The notes under the pieces are model-generated. The model ran no database searches, had not been told where the DNA came from, and was given only the letters and a program-made list of their open reading frames with translations. The position numbers and the translations under genes are program-made. Source: an uncultured Oscillospiraceae bacterium (lineage in GTDB: Bacteria; Bacillota; Clostridia; Oscillospirales; Oscillospiraceae). From it: a DNA stretch of 54,982 nucleotides. The stretch is taken from contig CAJUQN010000012.1 in NCBI GenBank assembly GCA_910588625.1, positions 1 to 54,982 of the forward strand. The letters run 5' to 3'. Numbering within the stretch: position 1 is the stretch's first letter; each line of letters opens with the position of its first letter. Positions 6,986-16,068 of the stretch are shown piece by piece.

Positions 6986-9900
6986 GTGTACCTAAAGGCG
7001 CTGGAAATTCAGGGCTTCAAGAGCTTTCCGGATAAGACGGTGCTGGTGTTCGGCTCGGACATCACGGCGGTGGTGGGCCCTAACGGCTCGGGTAAGTCCA
7101 ACATCTCCGACGCTATCCGCTGGGTGATGGGGGAGCAGTCCACCCGGACTCTCCGGGGCTCCAAAATGGAGGACGTCATATTCAACGGCACGGAAAAGCG
7201 CAAGGGCCTGGGTTTTGCCGAGGTTACCTTGGTGCTGGACAACACCGAGCGCATCTTCCAGATGGAGGAGACCGAGGTGGCGGTGACCCGCCGCTATTAC
7301 CGTTCGGGGGAGAGCGAATATTATATCAACCGCCGGGCCTGCCGCCTGCGGGACATCAATGAGCTGTTCATGGACACCGGTCTGGGCCGGGAGGGCTATT
7401 CCATCATCGGCCAGGGCCGCATTGACGAGATTTTGTCCGTCAAGAGCGCCGACCGCCGGGAGGTGTTTGAGGAGGCGGCGGGCATCTCCCGGTTCCGCCA
7501 CCGCAAGGAGGAGGCCGAGCGCAAGCTGGAGCGCACGGAGGAGAACCTGGTGCGCATCAACGATAAGATCAGCGAGCTGGAGCTCCAGGTGGAGCCCCTG
7601 CGCGTCCAGGCGGAAAAGACGAAAAAATATCGGGTCTTCCATGAGGAGCTGAAGGGCCTGGAGATCTCCGTCTGGCTGGACCAACTGGAGAAGATCCGGG
7701 CCAATAGCGTGAAGGTGCAGACGGATTTGAACGCCGCCGTCCGCCAGCGGGACGAGGCCCGGGAGGAGCAGGAGCGGCTGTACGCCGAGTGCGACAGCCT
7801 GTCTGAGCAAATGCGGGACAAGGACATCCAAGCCGAAGAGCTTCGCGGAAAGCAGTCCGGCATGGACGAGCAGGTCCATTCCTGTGAGAACAGCATCGCC
7901 CTGCTGAAAAACGACATCAAGAACAACAGCGAGAACGTCCAGCGCATCCGCCAGGAGCTTGAGAGGCAGGAGGGCCAGGCCGGGTCCATCGCCGCCCAAA
8001 TCGAGGAGCGGAAGGGCCGCCTGGGGGAGATCGAAGGGGATATGGCCGCCTGTCAGAAGAAGCTGGACGCTTTGGCCGAGAGCGTACGGGAGGTATTGGG
8101 GTCTGCGGGCAACCTCAGCAAGGAGCTGGAGCGCCTCCAGGAGCGGGAGCGGCTGGAGACTGCCTCCGCCGGGGAGGCCAAGGAGCTGTTATCCGCCCTG
8201 GCCGCCGCCGCCCAGGAGCTGTATGACCGGGAGGAAAAGCTGAGCCAGGAGCTCCAGGAGCAGGAGGATAAGGCGTCCCAGGCACAAGAGGCGCTGGACG
8301 GCACCAAGAAGGAGCTGGACAAGGTCACCGAGGACCGGGACGCAGCCCGAAACGTCATCAGCGGCTATCAAATGCGGCTCCAGTCCCGCCAGAGAAAGCT
8401 GGACCAGGTCCAGGAGAAGCACCGCCGCCTGCAAATGGACGAAAACAATCTCAACTCCCGTATCAAAATGCTGGCAGAGATGGAGAAGATGTACGAGGGC
8501 TACTCCAAGGCGGTCAAGCTGGTGATGAACGAGGCGGAGCGCGGCGGTCTGCGGGGGATCCGCGGCCCGGTGGCTGGCCTCATCCACGTGCCGGACCAGT
8601 ATGCGGTGGCCATTGAAATTGCTTTAGGCGGGGCCATGCAGAACCTGGTGGTGGAGCGGGATGAGGACGGCAAGAACGCCATCAACTACCTGAAACGCCG
8701 GGACGGCGGGCGGGCCACCTTTCTGCCCATGAACACCGTCCGCCCCTCCGACTTCCGCGACAAGGGCGTGGAGCGGGAGGACGGCTTTGTGGGGATGGGC
8801 GATGAGCTCATTTCCTTTGATAGAGAGTACGCCAACATTTTCTCCAACCTGCTGGGCCGGGTGGTCATCGCCCAGGACATGGACAAGGCCCTGGCAATGG
8901 CCCGGAAGTTTGGGCACCGGTTCCGCATCGTTACCTTGGACGGCCAGGTGCTCAACGCGGGCGGCTCCATGACGGGCGGCTCCGTGTCCCGCTCGGCGGG
9001 CATCCTGTCCCGGGCCAATGAGCTGGGGCGTCTGAACCAGCAGAAAGCGGGCCTTGCCGCCGACTTGAAAACGGCGGCGGACGAACTGTCCAAGGCCCAG
9101 CGGGAGGTCACCGCTGCCCAGTACGAGCTGGACGCCGCCACTGCCCAGCTGCGCGAGGCGGAGGACGCGGTGCTGAAATATTCCGAGCGGGTGGACAGCG
9201 CCCAGGTTCAGCTGGCAGATATTGAGCTGCGCCGCCAGACCCTGGCCGCAGAGCGCACCCAGGTCCGCCGCCGCATGGAGGAGAACACCAGCAACACTGC
9301 CCAGGCCAAGGCCCGCATCGAGATGCTGGAAGGTTCTGCCGCCGCCCTGCGCTCGGAGAGCGAGGCCAAGGCCCAGGGCCGCACTGCCTTGCAGGAGAAG
9401 GTCACCAAGCTCAATGAGGAGTCCGCCCAGTACAGCGCCCGCATCGCGGGCATGGAGGGCGAACAGTCCGCCTTGTGCCAGAGCATCGACGAGCTGGAGC
9501 GTATGCGGGAGGAGATGTCCGGCGACACCGCCAGCCGCACCGCCATGATCGGCGAGTTCGAGCAGCAAAACGACTACCTCACCCGGCGCATTCAAGAGGA
9601 GGAGGAGCGGCTGCAAACCCTGAAGGCCGCCAGCCAGGAGGGCGCCGCCGCCATCCGCCGCCTCAACGACGAAAAGCTGGCCCTGGAGGGCAAGCGCGTC
9701 CAGGCCGACAAACAGGCCAAGGACAAGAACAATGAGCTGATTACCATGGAGCGCGAGGTGGGCTTTCTGGAGCAAAAGAACGCCGCCAATGCCATGGAGG
9801 AGGAGCAGGTCAAAAACAAGCTGTGGGACAGCTACGAGCTTTCCTCCGAGGCGGCCCGCCTCCAGCGGGTGGAGCTGGAGTCCGTCCCCAAGGCCCAGCG

Positions 9901-10555
9901 GCGCATCGGGGAGCTGAAAAAGTCCATCGCCGCCTTGGGCAGCATCAACCCCACCGCGGTGGAGGAGTTCGCCCGGGTAAACGAGCGCTATACCTACTTC
10001 ACCGGCCAGCGGGACGACGTGACCAAGGCCAAAAAGGAACTGGAGGACATCATCACCCAGATCACGGGGGAGATGACGGAGATTTTCAAGGAGCAGTTCG
10101 GGCTTATCAATGAGGAATTCCGCAAGGCGTTCACCGAGCTCTTCGGCGGCGGCAAGGCGGAGCTGCTGTTGGAGGACCCGGAGGACTTGCTCAACTGCGG
10201 CATCGAGATCAAAGCCCAGCCGCCGGGAAAGACCATCCAGCACATGAGCTCCCTGTCCGGCGGCGAGCGGGCGCTCATCGCCATCGCGCTGTATTTTGCC
10301 ATATTAAAGGTGAGGCCCACGCCGTTCTGCGTTATGGACGAGATCGAGGCGGCGCTGGACGAGTCCAACGTGGTGCGCTATGCCCGGTATATGCGCCGCA
10401 TGAGCGATAAGACCCAGTTCATCGTCATCACCCACCGCCGGGGCACCATGGAGGAGGCCGACGTGCTCTACGGCGTCACCATGCAGGAGAAAGGCGTCAG
10501 CCGGATGCTCACCATCAATCTGAACGATGTGGAGAAGGAGCTGAACATTAAATAG
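6986..10555 (+). CDS. smc: Chromosome segregation protein SMC
   Basis: A 1189-aa full-length SMC ATPase that, with ScpA and ScpB, extrudes DNA loops and organises newly replicated chromosomes. Walker A GPNGSGKSN is at residues 31-39. Two long Glu/Lys/Gln-rich coiled-coil arms flank a hinge at about 515-680 (IRGPVAGLIHV to NAGGSMTGGS). The C-terminal head has the signature LSGGERALIA and Walker B FCVMDEIEAALDE. The start is GTG, behind GAAAGGG, giving the family-typical MYLKALEIQGFKSFPDK. Its stop overlaps the GTG of the next gene by one base. ScpA and ScpB are not in the window. Confidence 0.97.
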   Translation: MYLKALEIQGFKSFPDKTVLVFGSDITAVVGPNGSGKSNISDAIRWVMGEQSTRTLRGSKMEDVIFNGTEKRKGLGFAEVTLVLDNTERIFQMEETEVAVTRRYYRSGESEYYINRRACRLRDINELFMDTGLGREGYSIIGQGRIDEILSVKSADRREVFEEAAGISRFRHRKEEAERKLERTEENLVRINDKISELELQVEPLRVQAEKTKKYRVFHEELKGLEISVWLDQLEKIRANSVKVQTDLNAAVRQRDEAREEQERLYAECDSLSEQMRDKDIQAEELRGKQSGMDEQVHSCENSIALLKNDIKNNSENVQRIRQELERQEGQAGSIAAQIEERKGRLGEIEGDMAACQKKLDALAESVREVLGSAGNLSKELERLQERERLETASAGEAKELLSALAAAAQELYDREEKLSQELQEQEDKASQAQEALDGTKKELDKVTEDRDAARNVISGYQMRLQSRQRKLDQVQEKHRRLQMDENNLNSRIKMLAEMEKMYEGYSKAVKLVMNEAERGGLRGIRGPVAGLIHVPDQYAVAIEIALGGAMQNLVVERDEDGKNAINYLKRRDGGRATFLPMNTVRPSDFRDKGVEREDGFVGMGDELISFDREYANIFSNLLGRVVIAQDMDKALAMARKFGHRFRIVTLDGQVLNAGGSMTGGSVSRSAGILSRANELGRLNQQKAGLAADLKTAADELSKAQREVTAAQYELDAATAQLREAEDAVLKYSERVDSAQVQLADIELRRQTLAAERTQVRRRMEENTSNTAQAKARIEMLEGSAAALRSESEAKAQGRTALQEKVTKLNEESAQYSARIAGMEGEQSALCQSIDELERMREEMSGDTASRTAMIGEFEQQNDYLTRRIQEEEERLQTLKAASQEGAAAIRRLNDEKLALEGKRVQADKQAKDKNNELITMEREVGFLEQKNAANAMEEEQVKNKLWDSYELSSEAARLQRVELESVPKAQRRIGELKKSIAALGSINPTAVEEFARVNERYTYFTGQRDDVTKAKKELEDIITQITGEMTEIFKEQFGLINEEFRKAFTELFGGGKAELLLEDPEDLLNCGIEIKAQPPGKTIQHMSSLSGGERALIAIALYFAILKVRPTPFCVMDEIEAALDESNVVRYARYMRRMSDKTQFIVITHRRGTMEEADVLYGVTMQEKGVSRMLTINLNDVEKELNIK

Positions 10556-10848
10556 TGGAAAAGTGTTGTTCTAACTGCGGCGGCATGATGCAGTACCTGG
10601 GCGACGACAAAATTCAACTTGGCCAGGCGGGCCTTTTGCTGGGGCATTTGTCCAATCTGTGGCATGGGGCGCTTTACGTGGAAATTTGGGAATGCCCGGA
10701 GTGTGGCAAGCTGGATTTCTATCGGGGAGAAGGTCCTCGGGAGGAGGAGGGGCATATGGCCCAGACGGTCTGCCCCAATTGTGGAACGAAGCACGACCTG
10801 GACGACCCCAAATGTCCCCGTTGCGGGGCGAAGAACCCCAATATTTAA
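10555..10848 (+). CDS. Small double zinc-ribbon protein
   Basis: A 97-aa protein with three Cys pairs: CSNCGG near the N-terminus, CPECGK in the middle and CPNCGT / CPRCGAK at the C-terminus. They should form two zinc ribbons. Its GTG start shares a base with the smc stop codon (TAGTG), so translation is coupled to smc. No catalytic motif is visible. The two ribbon halves have different spacing and may bind nucleic acid or a protein partner. I do not recognise a named family, and a role beside smc is inferred from position only. Confidence 0.75.
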   Translation: MEKCCSNCGGMMQYLGDDKIQLGQAGLLLGHLSNLWHGALYVEIWECPECGKLDFYRGEGPREEEGHMAQTVCPNCGTKHDLDDPKCPRCGAKNPNI

Positions 10849-10865
10849 GATAAAGGAAGTTTGTT

Positions 10866-11732
10866 ATGGGCTTTTTTGATAAAATCAAAAAAATCGGCAT
10901 TTTTAACGCCTTCTCTCAGCTGGACGACGATTTTTATGAGGAATTGGAGGAATCCCTGGTCATGGCCGACCTGGGGGCGGAGACCACCATGGAGGCGGTG
11001 GAGGAGCTGCGGGAGCGCTGCAAGGTCCGGCACATCAAGGACACCGAGGGCGCCCGGCAGTGTATGCGGGACATCCTGGCTGAGTACCTGGACCTGGGCG
11101 GGGCCTTCGTGGACATGAGCAACAAGCCCGCCGTCATCCTGTTCATCGGCGTCAACGGGGTGGGCAAGACCACCTCCATCGGCAAGCTGGCCGCCCACTG
11201 GAAGCGGGTGGGCCGCAAGGTGGTGCTGTGCGCCGGGGACACCTTCCGGGCCGCCGCCGCCGAGCAGCTCACCATCTGGGCGGACCGGGCCGGGGTGGAC
11301 ATCGTCAAGCAGCACGAGGGGGCAGACCCCGCCGCCGTGGTGTATGACGCTTTGTCCTCCGCCAAGGCGCGGCACGCGGACGTGGTGCTGGTGGATACCG
11401 CCGGACGGCTGCAAAACAAGGCCAATCTGATGAATGAGCTGAACAAGATTTCCAGGGTGATTGACCGGGAGTGCCCCAACTCCAGCCGGGAGACCCTGCT
11501 GGTGCTGGACGCTACCACGGGGCAAAACGGGCTGATCCAGGCCAAAGAGTTTTCCAAAACCGCCGGGGTCACCGGCATCGTGCTCACTAAGCTGGACGGC
11601 ACCGCCAAGGGCGGCATTGTCATCGCCATCGCCAAGGAGCTGGGCGTGCCGGTGAAGTTTGCCGGGGTGGGCGAGGGCGTGGACGACCTCCAGCCCTTCG
11701 ACCCCCATGAGTTTACCCAGGCGCTTTTATAA
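10866..11732 (+). CDS. ftsY: Signal recognition particle receptor FtsY
   Basis: A 288-aa SRP-family GTPase that receives SRP-ribosome complexes at the membrane and hands them to SecYEG. It has a short N domain (residues 1-85) and a G domain with P-loop GVNGVGKTT (95-103), DTAGR, and the TKLDGTAKGG guanine-specificity loop. The long acidic A domain of proteobacterial FtsY is absent. The protein starts directly with MGFFDKIKKIG, an amphipathic, Lys-rich membrane-targeting helix. AGGAAG precedes the ATG. It follows smc and the zinc-ribbon gene, as smc-ftsY does in many Firmicutes. Confidence 0.96.
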   Translation: MGFFDKIKKIGIFNAFSQLDDDFYEELEESLVMADLGAETTMEAVEELRERCKVRHIKDTEGARQCMRDILAEYLDLGGAFVDMSNKPAVILFIGVNGVGKTTSIGKLAAHWKRVGRKVVLCAGDTFRAAAAEQLTIWADRAGVDIVKQHEGADPAAVVYDALSSAKARHADVVLVDTAGRLQNKANLMNELNKISRVIDRECPNSSRETLLVLDATTGQNGLIQAKEFSKTAGVTGIVLTKLDGTAKGGIVIAIAKELGVPVKFAGVGEGVDDLQPFDPHEFTQALL

Positions 11733-11807
11733 CAATATTTACACTCTGGCAACGATTTCCGCGCTGAGCTGTTGTATGATAAAAAGAATAGAAATGGAGG
11801 CTGCGGC

Positions 11808-12395
11808 ATGAAATTGGTATTAGCCAGCAAAAATGCGAAAAAGCTCAAGGAAATGAACGAGATTTTGTCTGGCATGGGAGTGGAGGTGTGTTCTCAGGCC
11901 GACATAGGGGTCGATGTGGATGTGGAGGAGACCGGGGCCTCCTTTGAGGAGAACTCCATGCTCAAGGCCAAAGCCGTCATGGAGGCCTCCGGTCTGCCTG
12001 CCATCGCGGACGACTCCGGGTTGTGCGTGGACGCGCTGAACGGGGCCCCCGGCGTATACTCCGCCCGGTACGGCGGCGAGGGGCTGGACGACGCGGGGCG
12101 CTACCGTATGCTGTTGGCCAATATGCCCAAGGACCAGCCCCGAACGGCGAAATTTGTGTCCGTCATCACCTGTTGCTTCCCCAACGGCGACGTGCTCACC
12201 GCCCGGGGCGAGTGCCCCGGCGCCATCGCCTTTGCCGCGATGGGGGAGGGCGGGTTCGGTTACGACCCGGTGTTCTTCCTGCCCAAGCTGAAAAAGACCT
12301 TTGCCCAGCTTTCGCCGGAGGAGAAGAACGCCGTCTCCCACCGGGGAAAGGCGCTGGAGGCGTTCCAGGTTAAGCTGGAGGAATATTTGAAATGA
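11808..12395 (+). CDS. rdgB: XTP/dITP diphosphatase (Ham1/RdgB family)
   Basis: A 195-aa house-cleaning nucleotide pyrophosphatase. It hydrolyses ITP, dITP and XTP to the monophosphates, keeping deaminated purines out of DNA and RNA. Family motifs visible: the N-terminal ASKNAKKLKEM nucleotide loop, the metal site DDSGLCVDAL, ARYGG, and the C-terminal GFGYDPVF and SHRGKA. I chose the ATG at 11808 because GGAGG lies 7 nt upstream and the protein then starts MKLVLASKN, as relatives do. An ATG 36 nt earlier lacks a ribosome binding site. Its end overlaps the next small gene (ATGA). Confidence 0.95.
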   Translation: MKLVLASKNAKKLKEMNEILSGMGVEVCSQADIGVDVDVEETGASFEENSMLKAKAVMEASGLPAIADDSGLCVDALNGAPGVYSARYGGEGLDDAGRYRMLLANMPKDQPRTAKFVSVITCCFPNGDVLTARGECPGAIAFAAMGEGGFGYDPVFFLPKLKKTFAQLSPEEKNAVSHRGKALEAFQVKLEEYLK

Positions 12396-12604
12396 AGCAA
12401 ACCAAGACCTGTCCCAAGTGCGGAAGCAGGGATGTGGTCGAGATCCCAGGCGGTGCGTTCAGCCTTTTGGGCCAAGGCGGATTCATGGAAACCGGCGGTT
12501 TCGAAACGGCCAGAATAGACCGCTGGGTCTGCTGTGCCTGCGGGTACTCGGAAGCGTGGGTCGAACCGGAGAAATTGCAAAAAATACGAAAAAATAGGCT
12601 GTAA
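12392..12604 (+). CDS. Small zinc-ribbon protein, unknown function
   Basis: A 70-aa protein with two CxxC knuckles, CPKCGS at the N-terminus and CCACGYSEAW in the middle, enough for one zinc ribbon. The rest is Gly-rich and then basic (KIRKNRL). The start overlaps the rdgB stop in an ATGA, so the two are translationally coupled. The order rdgB - this gene - yhbY suggests that it belongs to the same transcript. I do not recognise the family. Confidence 0.7.
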   Translation: MKQTKTCPKCGSRDVVEIPGGAFSLLGQGGFMETGGFETARIDRWVCCACGYSEAWVEPEKLQKIRKNRL

Positions 12605-12623
12605 GCCGTTAAAGGAGCTATTC

Positions 12624-12929
12624 ATGGATTTGACAAGCAAACAGCGGGCGCAACTTCGAGGGCTGGCCAACGACCTGGACACCATCGTCCACATCGGCAA
12701 GGACGGCATCGGCCCCAACCTGACCCGTCAGGCGGAGGACGCGCTGGAGGCCCGGGAGCTCATCAAGGGCAAGGTGTTGGAGAACAGCCCCCTGACCCCT
12801 CGGGAGGGGGCCGAGGAGCTGGCGAAGGCCACCCGGAGCCAGGTGGTCCAGGTCATCGGAACCAAGTTTGTGCTGTACCGGGAGACCCACAGCAAGCCCA
12901 AGGAGAAACGTATCAAGCTGGTAAAATAG
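12624..12929 (+). CDS. yhbY: YhbY-family CRM-domain RNA-binding protein
   Basis: A 101-aa single CRM (KH-like) domain protein that associates with pre-50S ribosomal particles. Typical residues are the opening LTSKQRAQLRGLAN, the HIGKDG loop, and the C-terminal VVQVIGTKFVLYRE strand with a basic tail. The ATG at 12624 has AAAGGAG 7 nt upstream; longer frames starting within the previous gene lack this. In many Firmicutes yhbY sits just before nadD and yqeK, as it does here. Confidence 0.93.
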   Translation: MDLTSKQRAQLRGLANDLDTIVHIGKDGIGPNLTRQAEDALEARELIKGKVLENSPLTPREGAEELAKATRSQVVQVIGTKFVLYRETHSKPKEKRIKLVK

Positions 12930-12959
12930 GCATCCCCAAACTTTTTGAGAGGGTGGTCT

Positions 12960-14162
12960 GTGTTGAAAATCGGCATTTACGGCGGCAGCTTCAATCCCCC
13001 CCATCTGGGGCACCTGGCGGCGGCCAGGGCGGCAGTGGCCGCTCTGGGGCTGGACCGGCTGGTCTTTATCCCGGCGGGGGCGCCCCCCCATAAGACGCTG
13101 GCCCCCGGCAGTCCTGACCGGGCCCAGCGGCTGAGGATGACCGCCATCGCCGCGGACCAGCTTTTGATGCCCGCCGTCACCGAGGTGTGGGACACCGAGC
13201 TCCACCGGCAAGGCAAGAGCTACACCGCGGACACCTTGGAGGAGGCCGCCCAGCGCTGGCCCGGCGACGAGCTATGGCTGCTGATGGGGACGGATATGTT
13301 CCTCACCCTCCACCACTGGGTGGAGCCGGAGAGGATTTTAGCTCTGGCGGGGGTGTGCGCCTTCGGCCGCACCGAGAAGGACAGCGAGGAGGTTTTCGCC
13401 CCTCAGCGGGATTATTTGAGCCGCACCTTCAACGCCAGAGTGACCACCATTTCCGTCCCCGGACTGGTGGATATCTCGTCCACCCGGCTGCGGGAGCTGC
13501 TGCATGAGGGGAAGGGCCGGGAATTTTTGCCTCAGGCGGTGTATGGTTACATTTTACGGGAGAAACTATATGGGACCAACGCGGACCTCAAGGACCTGAG
13601 CATGGAGGATTTGCGGTGCGTATCCTATTCCATGGTGTACGCCAAGCGTCTGGCTCACATCAGGGGCTGCGAGGAGGAGGCCGCCCGGCTGGCCGCCCGC
13701 TGGGGGGCCGACGGGGAGCGGATGCGCAAGGCCGCCATCCTCCACGACTGCACCAAATATTTCAGCGTTCAGGAGCATTTGGACATCTGCGGGAAGTACG
13801 GCGTAGAGCTGTGCCAGCTGGAGCGGGACACCGACAAGCTGCTCCACGCCAAAAGCGGCGCGGCCCTGGCGAAATACGCGTTCGGGATGGACGACGGCAT
13901 TTTTAACGCCATCCTCTACCACACCACCGCCCGGGCCAATATGACCCTGGAGGAAAAGCTGCTGTATCTCGCCGATTACATGGAGCCCTGCCGGGCCTTT
14001 CCCGAGGTGGAGGAGCTGCGCCGCCTGGCGTATACTGACCTGGACGGCGCGGTGGGCATGGGGACCTCCCTGTCCATCCAGGAGATGCTCCAGCGGGACA
14101 AAGAGCTCCACCACGATACCAGAGAGGCCTATGAATGTTATGGAAAGGGAAGTCAAGCATGA
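12960..14162 (+). CDS. nadD: NadD-YqeK fusion: nicotinate-nucleotide adenylyltransferase plus HD hydrolase
   Basis: One continuous 400-aa frame joins two proteins that are usually separate. Residues 1 to about 195 are NadD, which makes nicotinate adenine dinucleotide from NaMN and ATP: GIYGGSFNPPHLGHL has the nucleotidyltransferase HxGH, and the C-terminal DISSTRLR is the second phosphate-binding motif. Residues of about 205-400 are a YqeK-type HD domain, with His in RLAHIRGCEEEA, the HD pair in AAILHDCTK, HAKSGAALA, and ADYMEPCR. YqeK proteins hydrolyse diadenosine tetraphosphate symmetrically. The start is GTG 12960 or TTG 12963, both behind AGAGGG; TTG gives the common MKIGIYGGSF. Its end overlaps the LCP gene (ATGA). 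Confidence 0.93.
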   Translation: MLKIGIYGGSFNPPHLGHLAAARAAVAALGLDRLVFIPAGAPPHKTLAPGSPDRAQRLRMTAIAADQLLMPAVTEVWDTELHRQGKSYTADTLEEAAQRWPGDELWLLMGTDMFLTLHHWVEPERILALAGVCAFGRTEKDSEEVFAPQRDYLSRTFNARVTTISVPGLVDISSTRLRELLHEGKGREFLPQAVYGYILREKLYGTNADLKDLSMEDLRCVSYSMVYAKRLAHIRGCEEEAARLAARWGADGERMRKAAILHDCTKYFSVQEHLDICGKYGVELCQLERDTDKLLHAKSGAALAKYAFGMDDGIFNAILYHTTARANMTLEEKLLYLADYMEPCRAFPEVEELRRLAYTDLDGAVGMGTSLSIQEMLQRDKELHHDTREAYECYGKGSQA

Positions 14163-15661
14163 GCGACCAGTCCAGAAAGAGAACGGAAGATTCATGGAAC
14201 CATGAGGGGCCGGGAAAGCGGCTGGAGAAAAAGACCAAGCCGGTCCTGTCCCCCGCCCAGGCCCAGAAGCGGAAAGAGAAAACCATCATGATCATCATGA
14301 TCGTGATTGCGGTCGTCATGGTCATCGCGGCGGCGGTGCTGCTGGTTTACACCCGCTGGGTGAAGAAGCCCACCCTGCCCCCCGCCCCCGGCGAGTCCAG
14401 CAAGGTGGAGGAGTCCGTTGACCCGGACGCGGACCCCAGCCCCGAAGAGACCCTGGACTTCGACGCGGTCCAGCCCAAGGTGAGCGGGGCGCGGAAGAGC
14501 AAGGAGATCTACACCTTCTTTGTGGTGGGCAAGGACATCGCCTCCAACAGCACAGACACCATGATGGTGGGCACCTACGACATCATCAACCAAAAGGCCA
14601 CTGTCATGTCATTGCCCCGTGACACACTGGTCAACGTGCGCAGCGGCTCCATCTATACCCGGCTGAACAGCATTTACAGTATGTATGGCAGCGGAGAGCG
14701 TGGCCGGGAGGCCCTGCTCCGGGAGGTGTCCGAGCTGGTGGGCTTCGCGCCGGATTACTACGTGGAGATCGACTGGGAGCTGGTGGGGGAGATGGTGGAC
14801 GCCATCGGCGGCGTCTGGTTCGACAACCCCTACCACATGGAGTATTACGACCCCTATCAGGACTTGAACATCTACCAGGAGAAGGGCTATCGGCAGATTT
14901 TCGGCGACGACGCTATGCAGATCGTCCGCTGGCGGCACAACAACAAGGGCGTCAGCGGCGGCGGGGATGGCAGCGATCTGAACCGCCTGCGGGTCCAGCA
15001 CGACTTCTTGAAAGCGGTGCTGAAGCAGACGCTGCAAATCAAGAACATCACCCGCATCGGCCGGCTGGCGGAGCTGTTCGGCAACCGGGTGGAGAGCAAC
15101 CTCTCCGTGGAAAATATGTTCTGGTTCGCACAGGAGGCCATCGTCGGCGGACTCCAGGTGGAGGATGTACAGTTCATCACCATGCCCTATTACGGCTTTA
15201 AAAACATCTATGTCTACCCCAACCAGAGCGAATTGCTGACCGTCATCAACGAGCAGCTGAACCCCTATGTGGAGCAGGTGACCATCCGGCAGCTGGACCT
15301 CATCAGCGCCAATAAGGACGGTAGCCTGCGTTCTTCCACCGGGCGGCTGGCCGATCCCAGCGCGGGGATTCCCCCGGTGAAAGCGACGCCGAAGCCGGAG
15401 GAGACCGACCCCCTGGAGAGTGGCGGCCCCAACGAGAGCAGTGCGCCCAATGAGAGCGGCGAACCCACGGGCAGCGCCCCTGTGACCACGGACCCGGTGA
15501 CCACCGATCCCGTCCCCGGCCAGACCGACGCGCCGCCGGTGGACAGTCAGCCGGGTTCCAGCGACGCCATGCCCGGGTGGTTGGACCCGCCGGAGGACCC
15601 TGTCCTGCCCACACCCGCCGGAGGGCCCGAAAACGGAGATTGGGGCGCGACGACAGAATGA
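14159..15661 (+). CDS. LytR-CpsA-Psr (LCP) family cell-wall polymer ligase
   Basis: A 500-aa membrane-anchored LCP protein. The family transfers lipid-linked anionic glycopolymers onto peptidoglycan outside the membrane. A basic cytoplasmic tail (1-45) precedes one transmembrane helix (about 47-70). The LCP core (about 115-290) includes STDTMMVGTYD, SLPRDTLV, the Arg-rich DLNRLRVQHDF, and GGVWFDNPYHM. The last 100 residues are a Pro/Ser/Thr/Glu-rich low-complexity tail. The ATG at 14159 overlaps the stop of the fusion gene, with GGAAAGGG upstream. The transferase and epimerase downstream (17118-19401) could feed the polymer it attaches, which is an inference. Confidence 0.93.
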   Translation: MSDQSRKRTEDSWNHEGPGKRLEKKTKPVLSPAQAQKRKEKTIMIIMIVIAVVMVIAAAVLLVYTRWVKKPTLPPAPGESSKVEESVDPDADPSPEETLDFDAVQPKVSGARKSKEIYTFFVVGKDIASNSTDTMMVGTYDIINQKATVMSLPRDTLVNVRSGSIYTRLNSIYSMYGSGERGREALLREVSELVGFAPDYYVEIDWELVGEMVDAIGGVWFDNPYHMEYYDPYQDLNIYQEKGYRQIFGDDAMQIVRWRHNNKGVSGGGDGSDLNRLRVQHDFLKAVLKQTLQIKNITRIGRLAELFGNRVESNLSVENMFWFAQEAIVGGLQVEDVQFITMPYYGFKNIYVYPNQSELLTVINEQLNPYVEQVTIRQLDLISANKDGSLRSSTGRLADPSAGIPPVKATPKPEETDPLESGGPNESSAPNESGEPTGSAPVTTDPVTTDPVPGQTDAPPVDSQPGSSDAMPGWLDPPEDPVLPTPAGGPENGDWGATTE

Positions 15662-15686
15662 CTTCTAATGTAAAGGAGAGAGTTTT

Positions 15687-16055
15687 ATGCTGAGCGAGAA
15701 GGAAATGATCTCCATCGCTGTGAAGGCGCTGGATGACAAGAAGGGCAAGGATATCAAGGTGCTCCACACCGCCGACCAGACCACCTTGGCGGATTATTTT
15801 GTCATTTGCAGCGGCGGCTCCAACACCCAGGTCCGGGCCCTGGCGGACGCGGTGGAGGAGGCCATGAGCCGTGCGGGCGAGGAGCCCCACCACATCGAGG
15901 GCCACCGGGGCGGGCTGTGGACGCTGATGGACTATTCCAGCGTAGTGGTCCACGTGTTCACCGAGGAGGGCCGGGAGTTCTACGGTCTGGAACACCTGTG
16001 GTCGGACGCGGCCCCCGTGGATATCAGCGAATATTTGACGGCGCAAGCCGAGTGA
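15687..16055 (+). CDS. rsfS: Ribosomal silencing factor RsfS
   Basis: A 122-aa RsfS/YbeB/DUF143 protein, the usual full length. It binds L14 on the 50S subunit and blocks subunit joining when nutrients run low. Family sequence seen: LDDKKGKDIKVL, the ADYFVICSG strand, VRALADAVEEA, and WTLMDYSSVVVHVF...FYGLEHLW. GGAGAG lies upstream of the ATG. The order nadD/yqeK - LCP - rsfS is the common Firmicutes order. Confidence 0.96.
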   Translation: MLSEKEMISIAVKALDDKKGKDIKVLHTADQTTLADYFVICSGGSNTQVRALADAVEEAMSRAGEEPHHIEGHRGGLWTLMDYSSVVVHVFTEEGREFYGLEHLWSDAAPVDISEYLTAQAE

Positions 16056-16068
16056 GGTTGTGAGGACG

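Noticed and set aside
8624..10243. 539-aa minus-strand frame inside smc
   Set aside because: Antisense to the SMC coiled coil; Leu/Gly-rich translation without motif or ribosome binding site.
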